Assembly: GCF_001949145.1 (NCBI RefSeq)
Contig: NW_019091443.1
Location: 1,051,322-1,098,106, forward strand
DNA: 46,785 nt
DNA from: Acanthaster planci
Lineage: Eukaryota; Echinodermata; Asteroidea; Valvatida; Acanthasteridae
Reading direction: 5' to 3'
Shown: positions 1 to 8,678 of the stretch, piece by piece
How the letters are laid out: each line of letters begins with the position of its first letter
How positions within the stretch are numbered: the first letter of the stretch is position 1
Translations under genes and position numbers: made by a program
The notes under the pieces: model-generated
What the model was told of the DNA's origin: nothing
Databases searched by the model: none
The model's input: only the letters and a program-made list of their open reading frames with translations

Positions 1-390
1 TATATAAAACTAAACACATTGGCAAACCAATCAATTTACTTTATTGTAACCGAGGTGAAACGGCTCACTATTGCTGGATTAAAAGTTTCTCTCGGTTCAT
101 GGGTGACGTCAGTAATCACAACGGTGAATCATACTGGTGTTTTAATTGCTTGTCTCATTTTCAAACGGAACAGAGACGCGACAAACATCAAGAAGATTGT
201 CAAGGAATAGACACGGTGTCTTGTAAAGTTGAATTACCTGTAAAGGGTAAAAAATAAACAGGATACCCCATTCGTCATCTATGCGGATTTTGAGTCTATT
301 TTAGAGCGTCTTCCACCAGAACTATTAAATACGAATAAAACGCAAATTCATAAACCCTGTGGTAACTCTTACGCGGTCGTTCAAAACATT
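1..390 (+). pseudogene. Protein-primed family B DNA polymerase, N-terminal/exonuclease fragment (Maverick-like)
   Basis: In animal Maverick/Polinton and adintovirus elements this polymerase replicates the element from protein-primed ends. Reading from about base 33, a Cys/His-containing segment (WCFNCLSHF, then H and C at the spacing of a zinc finger) precedes a frameshift near 250-265. The next frame shows the exonuclease I signature IYADFES at about 271-291, with the acidic D and E of the 3'-5' proofreading site, followed by an N-rich stretch ending in PCGNSYAVVQ. Similarity stops near 390, where a repeat-bearing insert begins. The palm domain is absent downstream. The gene enters from the left edge, so its start is not seen. 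The frameshift and loss of all downstream motifs make it a dead fragment. Assignment rests on the exonuclease motif plus the preceding zinc-finger layout, which are characteristic of this polymerase lineage. Confidence 0.82.
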
Positions 391-1073
391 TCAGTCCCGA
401 GCGAAAGTAGTGGGGGGAGGCAATCCAGCACAGTTTGACCTTTGCGACAAAAATGGCAAAAGGTCACATTAATATGCATAAGTATAATAATCAAACGATA
501 TTAATATGAATAGGAATGAGGTGTAGGGTGAAAAATTATAGCACAGAATGACCTTTGGTAAGGGATAGGCATAGGATAAGGTCAGAAAGTCTGGTACAGG
601 TTGACCCTGTATAAAATAGGAATAAGGCCTAGCACGGGGTAAAATTTTTGGCACAATTTGACCTTGCTTATGAAATTACGACACAACATGATGAAAGAGG
701 ATGAGTCATACAGTGTGTGATGGTATACTGACTGACCTTAGGCAATCCTAAGGTAATCCAAGGAGTAGGAAGCGATAATCCCTACACAATAGACAGTTGT
801 GTCGCCGGTTAATGAGAGGGATAATCCCTTGTTAAAATTATATAATGGACTGTATGTAGTGGCTGAGCTGTGTCGGCAGACTATTGTGTTAATGATTACC
901 TTGTGTACGTTGGAAGTGAGCGTTGGTCTGACTTAACCTTTGGACACAAAGGAAGAGAGAGCACCCACATGCTAGCGGTCTTGGGTTTGGCTTACTATGG
1001 CTACCTAGATTTGATCGATACGGGAAGAAGACTCTGTTGTCCCAAGCTGAATTTTTTAATCCTTTGAACTAGA
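391..1073. other. Non-coding insert between polymerase fragment and capsid-like gene
   Basis: No convincing gene is visible. The first part holds a diverged tandem repeat (425-668). The rest has short open stretches (for example 870-1067) that match nothing I recognise. In an intact element this interval would carry the rest of the polymerase or spacer, so it looks like a deletion plus replacement. Confidence 0.5.
425..668 (+). repeat. Diverged tandem repeat, about 50-110 bp spacing
   Basis: A word of the form GCACA-TTTGACCTT recurs at 428, 541, 594 (GTACAGGTTGACCCTG) and 651, with intervening text sharing TAGGAAT, AGG and GGGTAAAA blocks. The copies are imperfect, so this is an old minisatellite-like array. 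Confidence 0.55.
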
Positions 1074-2127
1074 GTGTCTTACGTCCCGTTACCCTGTACA
1101 TGTATACGCTTCACAAATTCAGTCAGAGCGGAGAGTTACTCTTGTTCTTTATTGCGGAACCCAAATGTAAAATACAGCATTATATACCGCGATGCAGACG
1201 TATTTCACAATTTTAAAGACAGCTGGCTACCGATATCGCAGACAAAAGATATGGCTTACTTTGGCTTGACACGCGAGTTACGACTGGGAGCAGCAGATGC
1301 TACCGAAGCAGCCAACGACGGTAAACATAAATCCATTGCCGATGTGTATGAGAATAGACACGCGATTCCGTCAGACGTGCCTCTATAAACCGATCACGGA
1401 CCGTTTCATCCTTCGGGTTTTAAAGAGCTGTTGACGTATCAGTTGACTTTTAATAATAACGATAAAGTGGTTAAATCCACAGACATGGCTGCGGAATATT
1501 CCATTTGGGATTTAACTTTAGAATACGAGGTCGTCACCAATTGAGACCTGGCCCAAAGTTTGCGACAAAAGTACAAGGGCAATTTGTATTATTTGTTCGA
1601 CCGCATTCACTCGTGGAAAAAGCAGGCTGTAAACAAGTCGGACAAGTTGTGGAACACAAAGATCGACCAAACGATTAAAAGCTTGAAAGGTGTTTTGATC
1701 TTGTTCAAAGATCCAGTCGTAAAGAACCCACAGAGATTTTACAATCTGCATATCACGAAAACCAGCGTCACATTTGAAGGTAACCCCAATCAGCTGTATT
1801 CACAAGGGCTATTTGAATATCAACACTTTTCTGAAATTAGCAAGTTCTTTGGGGACTCGAATACAGAATAGGCCGTGCGGTTGTTATAGACCTAAACTTA
1901 ACCGGCCTTGATTTAGGCAGTTACCTAAAGACAAGTACGGGCTCTGGCTCGACTGTAGAAGTTCGAATGACAATTCAGCTCACTGGTCTGGTCGGCCGTT
2001 GGGTGGTGGAGGTGATATATCGATTCAGATGGAAAGAGAGGAAGAAACTGCCGGGCCGTTGTACATGTACGTATTTTTGGTTATGGACGCACAGTTAACA
2101 GTCAGCGACGGTAATTTTAAAAGTTAG
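1074..2127 (+). pseudogene. Capsid-like protein (probable hexon-type major capsid) of the viral element
   Basis: Most of the protein lies in one frame from 1074 to 1871, interrupted only by in-frame TAA (1386-1388) and TGA (1542-1544). The C-terminal part (about 1915-2127) is in another frame, so a frameshift lies near 1880-1910. Recognisable blocks are LLTYQLTFNNNDKV (about 1427-1470), a DRIH/NKSDKLWN region (about 1599-1660), TIKSLKGVLILF (about 1674-1709), a VTFEGNPNQLYSQG block (about 1768-1809) and a closing LYMYVFLVMDAQL strand (about 2060-2100) before the stop at 2125-2127. The beta-rich, loop-separated layout and these blocks match large virion proteins that accompany protein-primed polymerases in invertebrate genomes. 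I infer the double-jelly-roll major capsid; a structure prediction would decide this. The N-terminus is not resolved. Confidence 0.62.
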
Positions 2128-2244
2128 TTTATCAGATTTGACTCCAGCACCGAGTCCAGCCAAGAGCCAAGTCCCAACGGTGACAAAAACTAATATTCCA
2201 AACGTGTCGAACAGGGTAAAATATTAGCCGAACATAACAAGAAA

Positions 2245-2436
2245 ATGAAACAGCAATTTGCCCGATTAAAAGTCGGCGAGTCAGAGCGTGAGTCAGAGAC
2301 GAAATCTGACAGTAAGATTTATCAATCTATTGAAAACAACAGAAATTTAATTCTAGGCAGACTTGTAGTCAAAGGAATAGCTTTAGTTTTGTTTTTTGAA
2401 AAAGAAAGCACCGCCGGTAACTATATTAAAACATGA
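2245..2436 (+). CDS. Small charged ORF of the viral element, unknown function
   Basis: This is a 63-codon open reading frame starting at ATG 2245. The first half is polar and charged (repeated ES/SE residues), followed by a short hydrophobic run GIALVLFF near the C-terminus that could be a membrane anchor. Its TGA stop (2434-2436) overlaps the ATG of the next ORF as ATGA, a compact arrangement typical of virus-like gene blocks. I do not recognise a family. The upstream stretch 2130-2240 is proline- and serine-rich in another frame, so the ORF may be the tail of a longer frameshifted gene. Confidence 0.4.
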   Translation: MKQQFARLKVGESERESETKSDSKIYQSIENNRNLILGRLVVKGIALVLFFEKESTAGNYIKT

Positions 2437-2681
2437 GTAATGCAAAATCTATTGACGTAAACGGGATTGCCAATACGGTATATCACGGCACAGTAGTCTG
2501 CCTAATTTCCATGGGATACGCCATGCTTAGTAATAAATTGTTGAAAATTAGGGCATCCGACTTGGATCGGTTGTCGGTAGAAGACGCTGCCAAATGAACC
2601 GCGGTGGCGGCAGGTGCATTGGCTACGCAGGGCTGGCTCGTGTCACAGGGTATCCTACCAGCCAGTTTGCCTACAGCTTAA
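2433..2681 (+). pseudogene. Small two-helix membrane protein of the viral element
   Basis: The ORF begins at ATG 2433, overlapping the previous stop by ATGA, and runs in one frame to TAA 2679-2681 (about 82 codons). It is broken once by TGA at 2595-2597. The first half has a hydrophobic helix (TVVCLISMGYAML, about 2484-2525). After the stop comes an alanine-rich helix (VAAGALA) and QGWLVSQGILP. Size, two short hydrophobic segments and position between the capsid-like gene and the coiled-coil gene fit the small membrane proteins of Maverick-like elements, but I cannot name it. The single nonsense codon suggests limited decay of this gene. Confidence 0.5.
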
Positions 2682-2744
2682 AAAGTAGGTTTAAAAACGG
2701 TTTATTAGAAAGTAACATTGCAGAAGGTGTTCGACCCAGAAGAA

Positions 2745-2999
2745 ATGCCCTTGTTAGATCGAGGGCGAGAAGAAGATTTAACGTTTGATGGTGATGTTGA
2801 TGATGAAAACTTAGACACCAGTGACAGAGAAGAAACAAGTTTCGTAGAAGGTCAGCTGGCGATATCGGCTGAAGAAGATAGCTTAAACAGGGCCATAGCG
2901 ATATTTAGAACCACTGTGGCCAATTTCTATACATTTTTCAAACTTGCTGGCCGATCAGACGTACCAAATTTGCCTGATTATCAAAACTTTGAATATTGA
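2745..2999 (+). CDS. Small acidic protein of the viral element, unknown function
   Basis: An open frame of 84 codons starts at ATG 2745; the same frame is open from 2718, so an upstream start is possible. The N-terminal 45 residues are strongly acidic (DGDVDDENLDTSDREE), followed by a more neutral part with NRAIAIFRTTVANFYTFFKLAG that could form a helix, and a tyrosine-rich end. No domain is recognised. It lies 63 bp after the two-helix ORF and is followed in a different frame by a degraded ORF (2996-3210), which could be its continuation after a frameshift. Confidence 0.45.
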   Translation: MPLLDRGREEDLTFDGDVDDENLDTSDREETSFVEGQLAISAEEDSLNRAIAIFRTTVANFYTFFKLAGRSDVPNLPDYQNFEY

Positions 3000-3210
3000 A
3001 GAGTTTTCGGGTTTTTTTCAAAAGGATTCCGGGGTTTAGTGAGGAAGTACTATTGACCAACAAAAGAAATCCGATTTAGTCGTAAACACGATAGCCAAAA
3101 ACGCTAGTGCGGCTGGATGTCCTTCAGGGACGAGATTTGTCCGAGAAGAATTTAGTTTTACATTTGTGGCAGAAAACAACAAAATCAGGCAAAACATTAA
3201 AAATCATTAA
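2996..3210 (+). pseudogene. Degraded small ORF of the viral element
   Basis: One frame reads through this interval to TAA 3208-3210 and is broken by adjacent TAG and TGA codons about 3041-3046. Its C-terminal half (CPSGTRFVREEFSFTFVAEN) looks like real protein. No family is recognised. It may be the frameshifted tail of the preceding acidic ORF or a separate small gene. Confidence 0.35.
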
Positions 3211-3226
3211 TCCTGTAATAGTTCAA

Positions 3227-3959
3227 ATGGAAGAACTGCCTAGCGCAGCCGACCAAGTAAGCAACATTGTAGAACAGCTCACAGAGAATCCAGAAGCTCA
3301 GACGGAAGGATTAAACTTCCGAGAGTTACTGGCTTTAGATCAATCTTTACGGTGACGGTGAAAGGCGAACTGATTTTAGAGGGTAAATTTGACGAGTTAG
3401 ACGAAAAGTTTCAACGGGTTAATCATGAATTAGAGGAAGGAAACCCGGCAGAACGTACAGAACTTCAAGGACAATGGATGATTTACAAGTGGAAAGACGT
3501 CGTCGATTAAAAGTTGCTAATAGAAACACCGAGCAGATTTGTACGCAGATTAACCGAATTAAAGAAACGATTACCGCGGTGATGGATGGTGATTTAACAT
3601 TGCGCGAAAAAATCCGAGTGCTTTTTAGAGAACAAAGCGTCACGATAGTCAGCATTTTAACGGCATTTAGTTTAGCTATTAATACGATAATTTCAAGCGT
3701 AGTGGCCTAGTGTTACCCCTGAACCTGCACCGGAATCCACACCAGTACCACCGTCTAAAGGAGGCGTAATCGATTGGATCAAACGGCAATTGCAAAATGT
3801 GGCAAACGTATTGAAGAAATAGGCTTGAAAGCGCTTGCGTCATTACATTCTTGGACATTAAACGAGGGGGGTAAAGCAGTCGGTTGGATAGCCGAAAATG
3901 TTTGGACGTTGTTTGTAGGCGTAGGTGTTTTGAATTTAACTTATGTGCAAACGATGTAA
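3227..3959 (+). pseudogene. Coiled-coil plus C-terminal membrane protein of the viral element
   Basis: This gene of about 240 codons starts at ATG 3227 and is scattered over three frames. Frame changes fall near 3350, 3505, 3710 and 3820. In order it shows an acidic N-terminus, a charged helical stretch with heptad-like spacing (about 3360-3640, including NRIKETITAVMDG and LREKIRVLFREQ), a hydrophobic helix SILTAFSLAINTIISSVV (about 3651-3704), a proline-rich linker (PEPAPESTPVPP, about 3715-3750), a basic amphipathic segment (DWIKRQLQNV) and a final tryptophan-containing membrane helix ending at 3959. This architecture of long helix, membrane helix, proline linker and terminal membrane helix recurs in predicted proteins of Maverick-like elements. 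Its function is not known to me; a membrane-associated virion or assembly protein is inference. Confidence 0.55.
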
Positions 3960-4067
3960 GTCGGTTTAACAGATTAATTTAGGGCAAAAAAGAATTCCAT
4001 TCCCCAAATTTTGAGAAATGGAATTTTTAATGCCTGTTACTTTTTGGTGTAGGTTTAAGTTAGTATT
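3960..4067. other. Convergent junction between rightward and leftward viral gene blocks
   Basis: The last rightward gene ends at 3959 and the last leftward gene ends at 4068, leaving about 108 bp. A short inverted repeat is visible: GGAATTCCATTCCCCAAATT and the later AAATGGAATTTTT share GAATTCCATT/AAATGGAATT around 3991-4027, a plausible hairpin at the shared 3' ends. A bidirectional terminator role is inference. Confidence 0.35.
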
Positions 4068-4451
4068 TTAAGTTAACATGTTGTAAAACAAAACGCCAAT
4101 TCTGGCGAGCGCAATAGCTCCTACGGTTAAAGATAATTCCTCTTCGTTGTTAACGTCTAATTTTTTTCTTGAGGTACTTTTGCCAGCATAGGCGTGGGTG
4201 GTAATATAGTTTCCGGCTCTGGCACTTGTTCTATCTGTAATTTCATAACTTTCGGGATTGGCGTTAGGAGCAGCGCTTGAATTTAAAGTTGAAACATAAC
4301 CCGTCTGCATGCCGGCTGTCGCAATTTGAAGGTTGTTATTGTGTCCTTCAAACGTACCGATGCGTAAATCCATATCCGACGGTACCAAATACAAACCGGG
4401 TGCCACTACGAAATTCAACGGCGTTTTTGCATACTGGCAGATGGTCATCAA
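4068..4451 (-). CDS. Unknown viral-element protein, C-terminal part
   Basis: An open frame of 127 codons on the minus strand ends 109 bases from the rightward block. It is neutral, rich in G, A, T and N, with beta-like segments (NFVVAPGLYLVPSD) and a hydrophobic C-terminal helix (LTVGAIALARIGVLFYNML) that could cross a membrane. At its 5' side the reading overlaps, in another frame, the helical ORF that ends near 4450, so the two may be one frameshifted gene or two overlapping genes. I recognise no family. Openness over 127 codons in a decayed neighbourhood suggests it is real. Confidence 0.42.
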   Translation of the reverse strand: MMTICQYAKTPLNFVVAPGLYLVPSDMDLRIGTFEGHNNNLQIATAGMQTGYVSTLNSSAAPNANPESYEITDRTSARAGNYITTHAYAGKSTSRKKLDVNNEEELSLTVGAIALARIGVLFYNMLT

Positions 4452-4690
4452 ATTCTTCTTTGCTCGTAATTTTATTTTCTTGAAACTTCGTCGTTGTGTT
4501 TGTGCGAATCTTTACTTTCAGTTCGTTAAGTTTCCTAAGTTTGGACAAACTCAATATGAATTCTTCTTGGAACACATCACAGTCTTCGATCGCGTGTGAG
4601 ACATACTCGTCTATGGTGTTTTGCTTGGCGTCTGCTAACATGCAGATTTTATCGTGTTTTTTTTTGTTTTGTGAGACAACCTCCGTATTC
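4452..4690 (-). pseudogene. Small helical charged protein of the viral element
   Basis: From about 4690 leftward a basic lysine-rich stretch (KKKHDKICML) leads into an acidic/basic helical segment (EEFILSLSKLRKLNELKVKI) and continues in frame to about 4450. Two similar helices separated by a VSHAIEDC motif are visible. Short helical proteins of this layout occur in Maverick-like elements of marine invertebrates, function unknown. Upstream sense to about 4760 contains a short open piece starting MTPEKLL but is broken by stops. Confidence is limited by length and frame breaks. Confidence 0.4.
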
Positions 4691-4905
4691 CACGTAATCT
4701 ATCGCCGTTAATAGCCGTTTGATCTTTTAGTAAGAAGTTTCTCTGGCGTCATGTTCTCTAAAGATTGTCCGCGGATGTCTTCGTTTTTTGAAGACGGTAA
4801 TTTTTAGTCCCGGTTGCCGACGTTTTTGCACTGTTTATCTCTATTTTTGGATACCCACTCAAGTCTGGATACATGTTTGACTCAACGTTTGGTGTCACCT
4901 CTTTA
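4691..4905. other. Spacer between leftward viral genes
   Basis: No gene of confidence is visible. A short minus-strand open piece beginning MTPEKLL near 4754 is interrupted by stops, and plus-strand ORFs here look like shadows. Confidence 0.35.
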
Positions 4906-6086
4906 TTATATATCCTTTAAAACATCTAGCTCGATTAAAATTGTGCCATCTTTATTATTAATGACTTCTCCTCGCTTGTTTATTAATGAAAATCCAAAAC
5001 TCGTTATTTCGTTGTTTACTAGTAGTTATGCTGTAGTTTCACTAGGGTCTAACGCGCTACACAATACGTATGAAGGTTTCCCGTTAAAATGATTAAAATG
5101 GTTGTTTATTTCTCGGCAGTGTATCCATAGCTGCTTGAAAGGGTTTGTGTTTATTTCTCCCTAGTAAATAACGTTTGGAACGAGTCTACTTCTTTGCAAA
5201 TTTAACAGCCTACCGACTTCTTTACCTAACCGCAATCTGAGTTTTAAACCGTTATCATAATTGTCACCAAGTTTGAGTCACGGAGAACTTTAAAACTCAC
5301 ACCTGTAATAGCGTTAAAAATAAAATCAAACCAATCCACGTTATAAAACCCTGGAGAAATGACTACACTGCCACGTTCTCCTTTCAAAAAGTCACTGGGA
5401 GTTTCTCTCTTGTGCAACCAATGCATCAGTGGGGCGTTGAAACAAGAAGCCAGAATATAAAGACCGTCTGTGTCGTTAGACTGCACAGCTCTAATATTTC
5501 TAGTTCTTTCATCGTTGTTGATGCCTAAAAGTCCTTCTTGAATAAGTTCTAAAGTGATGCGACGGGCTTCGTCATAATAATCAATTTTTCTTGAGTTAAA
5601 AGTAATATGTAAATTATGGCGTCTTCTTTCTCTTTATCTGTTACTCCGATTAATATGTCTTCTAAATTTAAACGTAGGTTAATTGATTTGGTTAACTCTG
5701 GCGCTGAATTTTGGTAAATTTTCCGGTTCGTAAGCTTGAAGATAATCTCTTATTAAGTCATGAAAGAAAACTGTATTGTCTGCTTCTAATTCGGATAACG
5801 GTATTACAAGTCGAAGTGATTCCGCAACGTTCGTATTGATGGATGCTACATCTAATAAGGCAGGTAGTTCACGATTTGGTCTAACTCCTTCAGGCTCCCT
5901 TTTAGCAGGCATTCCTTCGACTTGAGTTTGCTATTCGATTTCGGTGGATTTTGTAATGTTGAAATATCCCAGGTGAAAGCTTACTTTTTTTACTTGTACG
6001 GCCTTGTCACCTTTTGTGTTATCGATGGTATTCTCTAATTCAAAATTCTGCTCCCTTTCAGTCAAATAAAAAAAATGCGTCTCCAT
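4906..6086 (-). pseudogene. Second virion-protein candidate (minor capsid/penton-like) of the viral element
   Basis: Minus-strand gene of about 390 codons, from ATG at 6084-6086 to TAA at 4906-4908, broken by at least three frame changes or stops. The N-terminal part opens with ETHFFYLTERE and ENTIDN, then a KVSFHLGYFNI strand. The middle contains two open pieces (5912-5679 and 5486-5244) with SPGFYNVDWFDFIFN, a pattern of aromatic beta-strand protein. The C-terminal third shows NPFKQLWIHCREIN, a SFGFSLINKRGEVINN strand and a final ILIELDVL. Beta-strand-rich ends with an LWIH/INN block and an ELDVL-type terminus resemble minor capsid proteins that co-occur with protein-primed polymerases. The role is inference, and the central portion could be an inserted or separate gene. 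Confidence 0.45.
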
Positions 6087-6887
6087 TTTATAATAAACCG
6101 GCTTTTACAGTTTAACTGGTTCTAAATTTATTGACGGCATCAGTAAAGTGTTTCTCCGGGACTTAAAACAGGTCTTTTACTTTATTTACTAAATGTAGCA
6201 TTTTTTTGTTGAGTCCAGGGATGGACCGGAGGCTTTACACCATGTTTGGGTTGCTCGCACTGATCGCCGAAGTTTATTCCTTGTTCTACATGCGGTGTTC
6301 ACGATGGTTTATTTTACATGTTAAAAAGAAACCTATGGCAGAAGAAATACATTTTTCAACTACATTAATTGCTGTTACAGAATTAAGCCCACAATAGTTT
6401 TTCAGTTTATACAGAGTTTAACCCCAAAATTAACCTATGATTGATAAAGATAAATCCTTACCAACCGATCCTCTTCGTAAAGCTTCAAAATACAGTCGGC
6501 CAGCCGTTCATTCTACGGAAACATCTGTACACGTGACCAAACGCGGAGGGAAATCCTAACACAATGTAGGCCCAGCCCAAGCACTGAGGCACTCTTACTC
6601 CGCCCCTTCTGCATGACCTTGCTTAAAATAACTGAATTGCCCGATGACATTGGAAAAAGATTTGATTAAAGATTACTAACTTTTTACTTGACCCCCCTTC
6701 TATCTGTCATAGAAAGGAACTTTTTATTTAATATACTAATGCCAAAAGTGTGCCCCAATACAAACTTAAATTGTGTATACTTGCGCGACTGGACCTGCAA
6801 CACCGTAAAAATGAAAGAGCGCCCTCTGATGACCAAAACAAATTATTCAACACCGGACACTGCTACTCCCTCCATGAAACCAAAATC
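6087..6887. other. Viral-element interval without a recognisable gene
   Basis: There is a plus-strand ORF at 6206-6397 with a hydrophobic start and a minus-strand frame with a hydrophobic patch in the same place. Neither has recognisable motifs. Bases 6555-6680 are less AT-rich than their flanks and may be inserted DNA. I see no protease or ATPase signature here. Confidence 0.4.
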
Positions 6888-7115
6888 CTAGTTCACCACA
6901 TAAATAAAACGCTGGTTATATTTACCGCCTACGTTTCCTGCTTCAAAGTCTGAATAAGGGGACAACCTTCTAAAACAATCGAGGCAGTCTACAAACCCGT
7001 TTACTATTCTTTTATTCACGTGCAGACATATGTCTTCTTCGGTTTTGATACACGCTGATTTTTGACCAAACAAAACAAATAAATATCGTTCGTCTGATGG
7101 CAAATAATTTTTCAT
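6888..7115 (-). CDS. Small Cys-containing ORF of the viral element
   Basis: An intact 75-codon frame on the minus strand starts with ATG at 7115. It contains an aromatic start (YLFVLFG), CIKTEEDICLH, a CLDCFRR pair with CxxC spacing and an aromatic C-terminus. Four cysteines could bind metal, but no family is recognised. It sits between the virion-protein candidate and the paralogue pair in the leftward block. Confidence 0.4.
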   Translation of the reverse strand: MKNYLPSDERYLFVLFGQKSACIKTEEDICLHVNKRIVNGFVDCLDCFRRLSPYSDFEAGNVGGKYNQRFIYVVN

Positions 7116-7236
7116 TTTGTTAAAAACGTTTATTTATTTAAGCGTTGTAAAATTAGCCTCAGTTATCCGTCACCGTCGACAGACAATCGAGGCTTAAAAT
7201 AATTCTTAAGTTAATTCGTAAGTTTAATTCATAATT

Positions 7237-8047
7237 TTAATCCACCTTTAATTTCATGGGCGTTTTAGATTCTGATTCCGATTCTGTGCCGTCAAATCCT
7301 CTCAGTGCTTGCAATGCCAATTTATTCGAAATAATGCCATCATTTCTAATTTTCAACATAGCGGTTGATACCGTATACTTAACACTTGAACCGCAAGACT
7401 GCGAACCGTGAGTTCCATAATATATGTAATATAGATAAATGATTGGGCATCACATCGTTTATTTGTAAATTTCTCAACATTCGACGATGTAATGGGTCTC
7501 TATCGGTGGTCAAACAACGAAGCGTAAGAACCTATTTTAACGTACATGCGGTTCTTGTCGGTGAACCCAGGTTTAACCACTTATGCAACTTTGCCCGATT
7601 TGTCTAAGTAGTCTAAATCACGACTGGCTTTATAAGAGTTAATGGTAATCGATGGTATTTTCGACTTTACAGCAGCTTGTTCTTCGATAAAATCGTAAGC
7701 CGCCAAATTTATATCATCGAGTATACGCATCATGGGCTTTTGTAGTTGATAACAGATTTGGTGACCAACGATGTTATCAACAGTGTTATCCCATGTACCG
7801 TATTTATACAGGGGATTTATGCCGTAACGAGTCGTGCCTGTCATCATAATCAGCAGACTTTTTCTTGGTAATCGTGATTATAATAAATGGGAGAATAGCA
7901 TTGGGATACCTTGGTACCTTGTTTTATCACGGGGTTTGAAATAGTCAGTCTGCTGGCATCAAAAGGTCCGTAAACAACATGGAGATTGCTGTTGCTGGCA
8001 TTGAGACGCTCGTGGTCGTCGGTTCTGATGCAAATTTGGGATGACAT
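7237..8047 (-). pseudogene. Paralogue B of a duplicated viral-element gene, unknown function
   Basis: Minus-strand gene from ATG 8047 to TAA 7237-7239, about 270 codons, carrying frame breaks near 7850, 7580 and 7500. Landmarks in order are VVYGPFDASRL (about residue 25), SPIYYNHDYQEK, GINPLYKYG, the block TINSYKASRDLDYLD, KNRMYVKIGSY, a Tyr/Gly region near YGTHGSQSCGSSVKYTVS, and an acidic-serine tail (GTESESESK). The same landmarks occur in the same order in 9314-10037, so the two are tandem duplicates. Co-location with virion genes suggests a structural or assembly protein; I cannot name it. It keeps the C-terminal half better than paralogue A does. Confidence 0.6.
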
Positions 8048-8180
8048 GTTTCTGATTTCGTATTTTAGTTGGAAATTTTTTTCATTTTTTTCAGCGACGA
8101 TTAATCGGCCACGTCTATTAAAATTTCACGTTGAATCTCTACTCTATTTAAATCGTCTATGTCAACGTCATATTCAATTA

Positions 8181-8678
8181 TTAACCCATGTCATATAAAT
8201 CAGAATCCAGCTTAAATTCGGCATTAGGTGGTAAATCGTCTGCTCGTTTGTGGCGGATTCTTTTGTAACAGCCATCGACAAACAACACATGATCCATTCC
8301 TTCTAAGTCAATGCAATTAACGCAGCAAACACAATCAACGCAGCCGAAACATTCTATGCAATTGCTGCAATTAAAACAAGCTTCACAGCTTTCCAAGGCA
8401 TTAGAGTCTTCACAGTTATAAGAATCATAACAAAATACACAATTTATACATTTGCCGCATTTGTCGCAAGTCAAACACTGGGTACATTGCCTACAGTTGT
8501 GACATTTATGGCAGTCGTGACATTCGTTGCATTCGAATAAAGCATCAGACAATGACAATAAAGTAGACAATAAAGCATTAGACAATGAGTACAGTCGAGC
8601 GATCGCATCTACCACATTAAAATATTGAATAGTGTCTTTGCAAAAGAAATAGTTGACATTGATTTTTTGGTTTAACAT
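8181..8678 (-). CDS. Cysteine-rich repeat protein with Cys at every third residue
   Basis: An unbroken 165-codon ORF on the minus strand, ATG at 8678. After about 30 ordinary residues comes a Leu/Ser-rich helix (LYSLSNALLSTLLSLSDAL). Then 12 cysteines fall exactly three residues apart (pattern C-x-x-C repeated), a short spacer rich in D, S and N, and a second run of about ten cysteines with mostly the same spacing. A Lys/Arg patch (KRIRHKR) and an acidic tail close the protein. About 25 Cys in total. Such spacing could build a metal-loaded array or a tightly cross-linked solenoid; both are inference. I recognise no family. A decayed relative at 15702-15915 shows that it belongs to the viral element. 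It is intact while its neighbours are broken. Confidence 0.75.
   Translation of the reverse strand: MLNQKINVNYFFCKDTIQYFNVVDAIARLYSLSNALLSTLLSLSDALFECNECHDCHKCHNCRQCTQCLTCDKCGKCINCVFCYDSYNCEDSNALESCEACFNCSNCIECFGCVDCVCCVNCIDLEGMDHVLFVDGCYKRIRHKRADDLPPNAEFKLDSDLYDMG

Noticed and set aside
1386-1544. Alternative genetic code in the capsid-like gene (stops read through)
   Set aside because: Both TAA and TGA occur, frameshifts occur in the same gene, and nearby genes use ordinary stops; decay explains it better.
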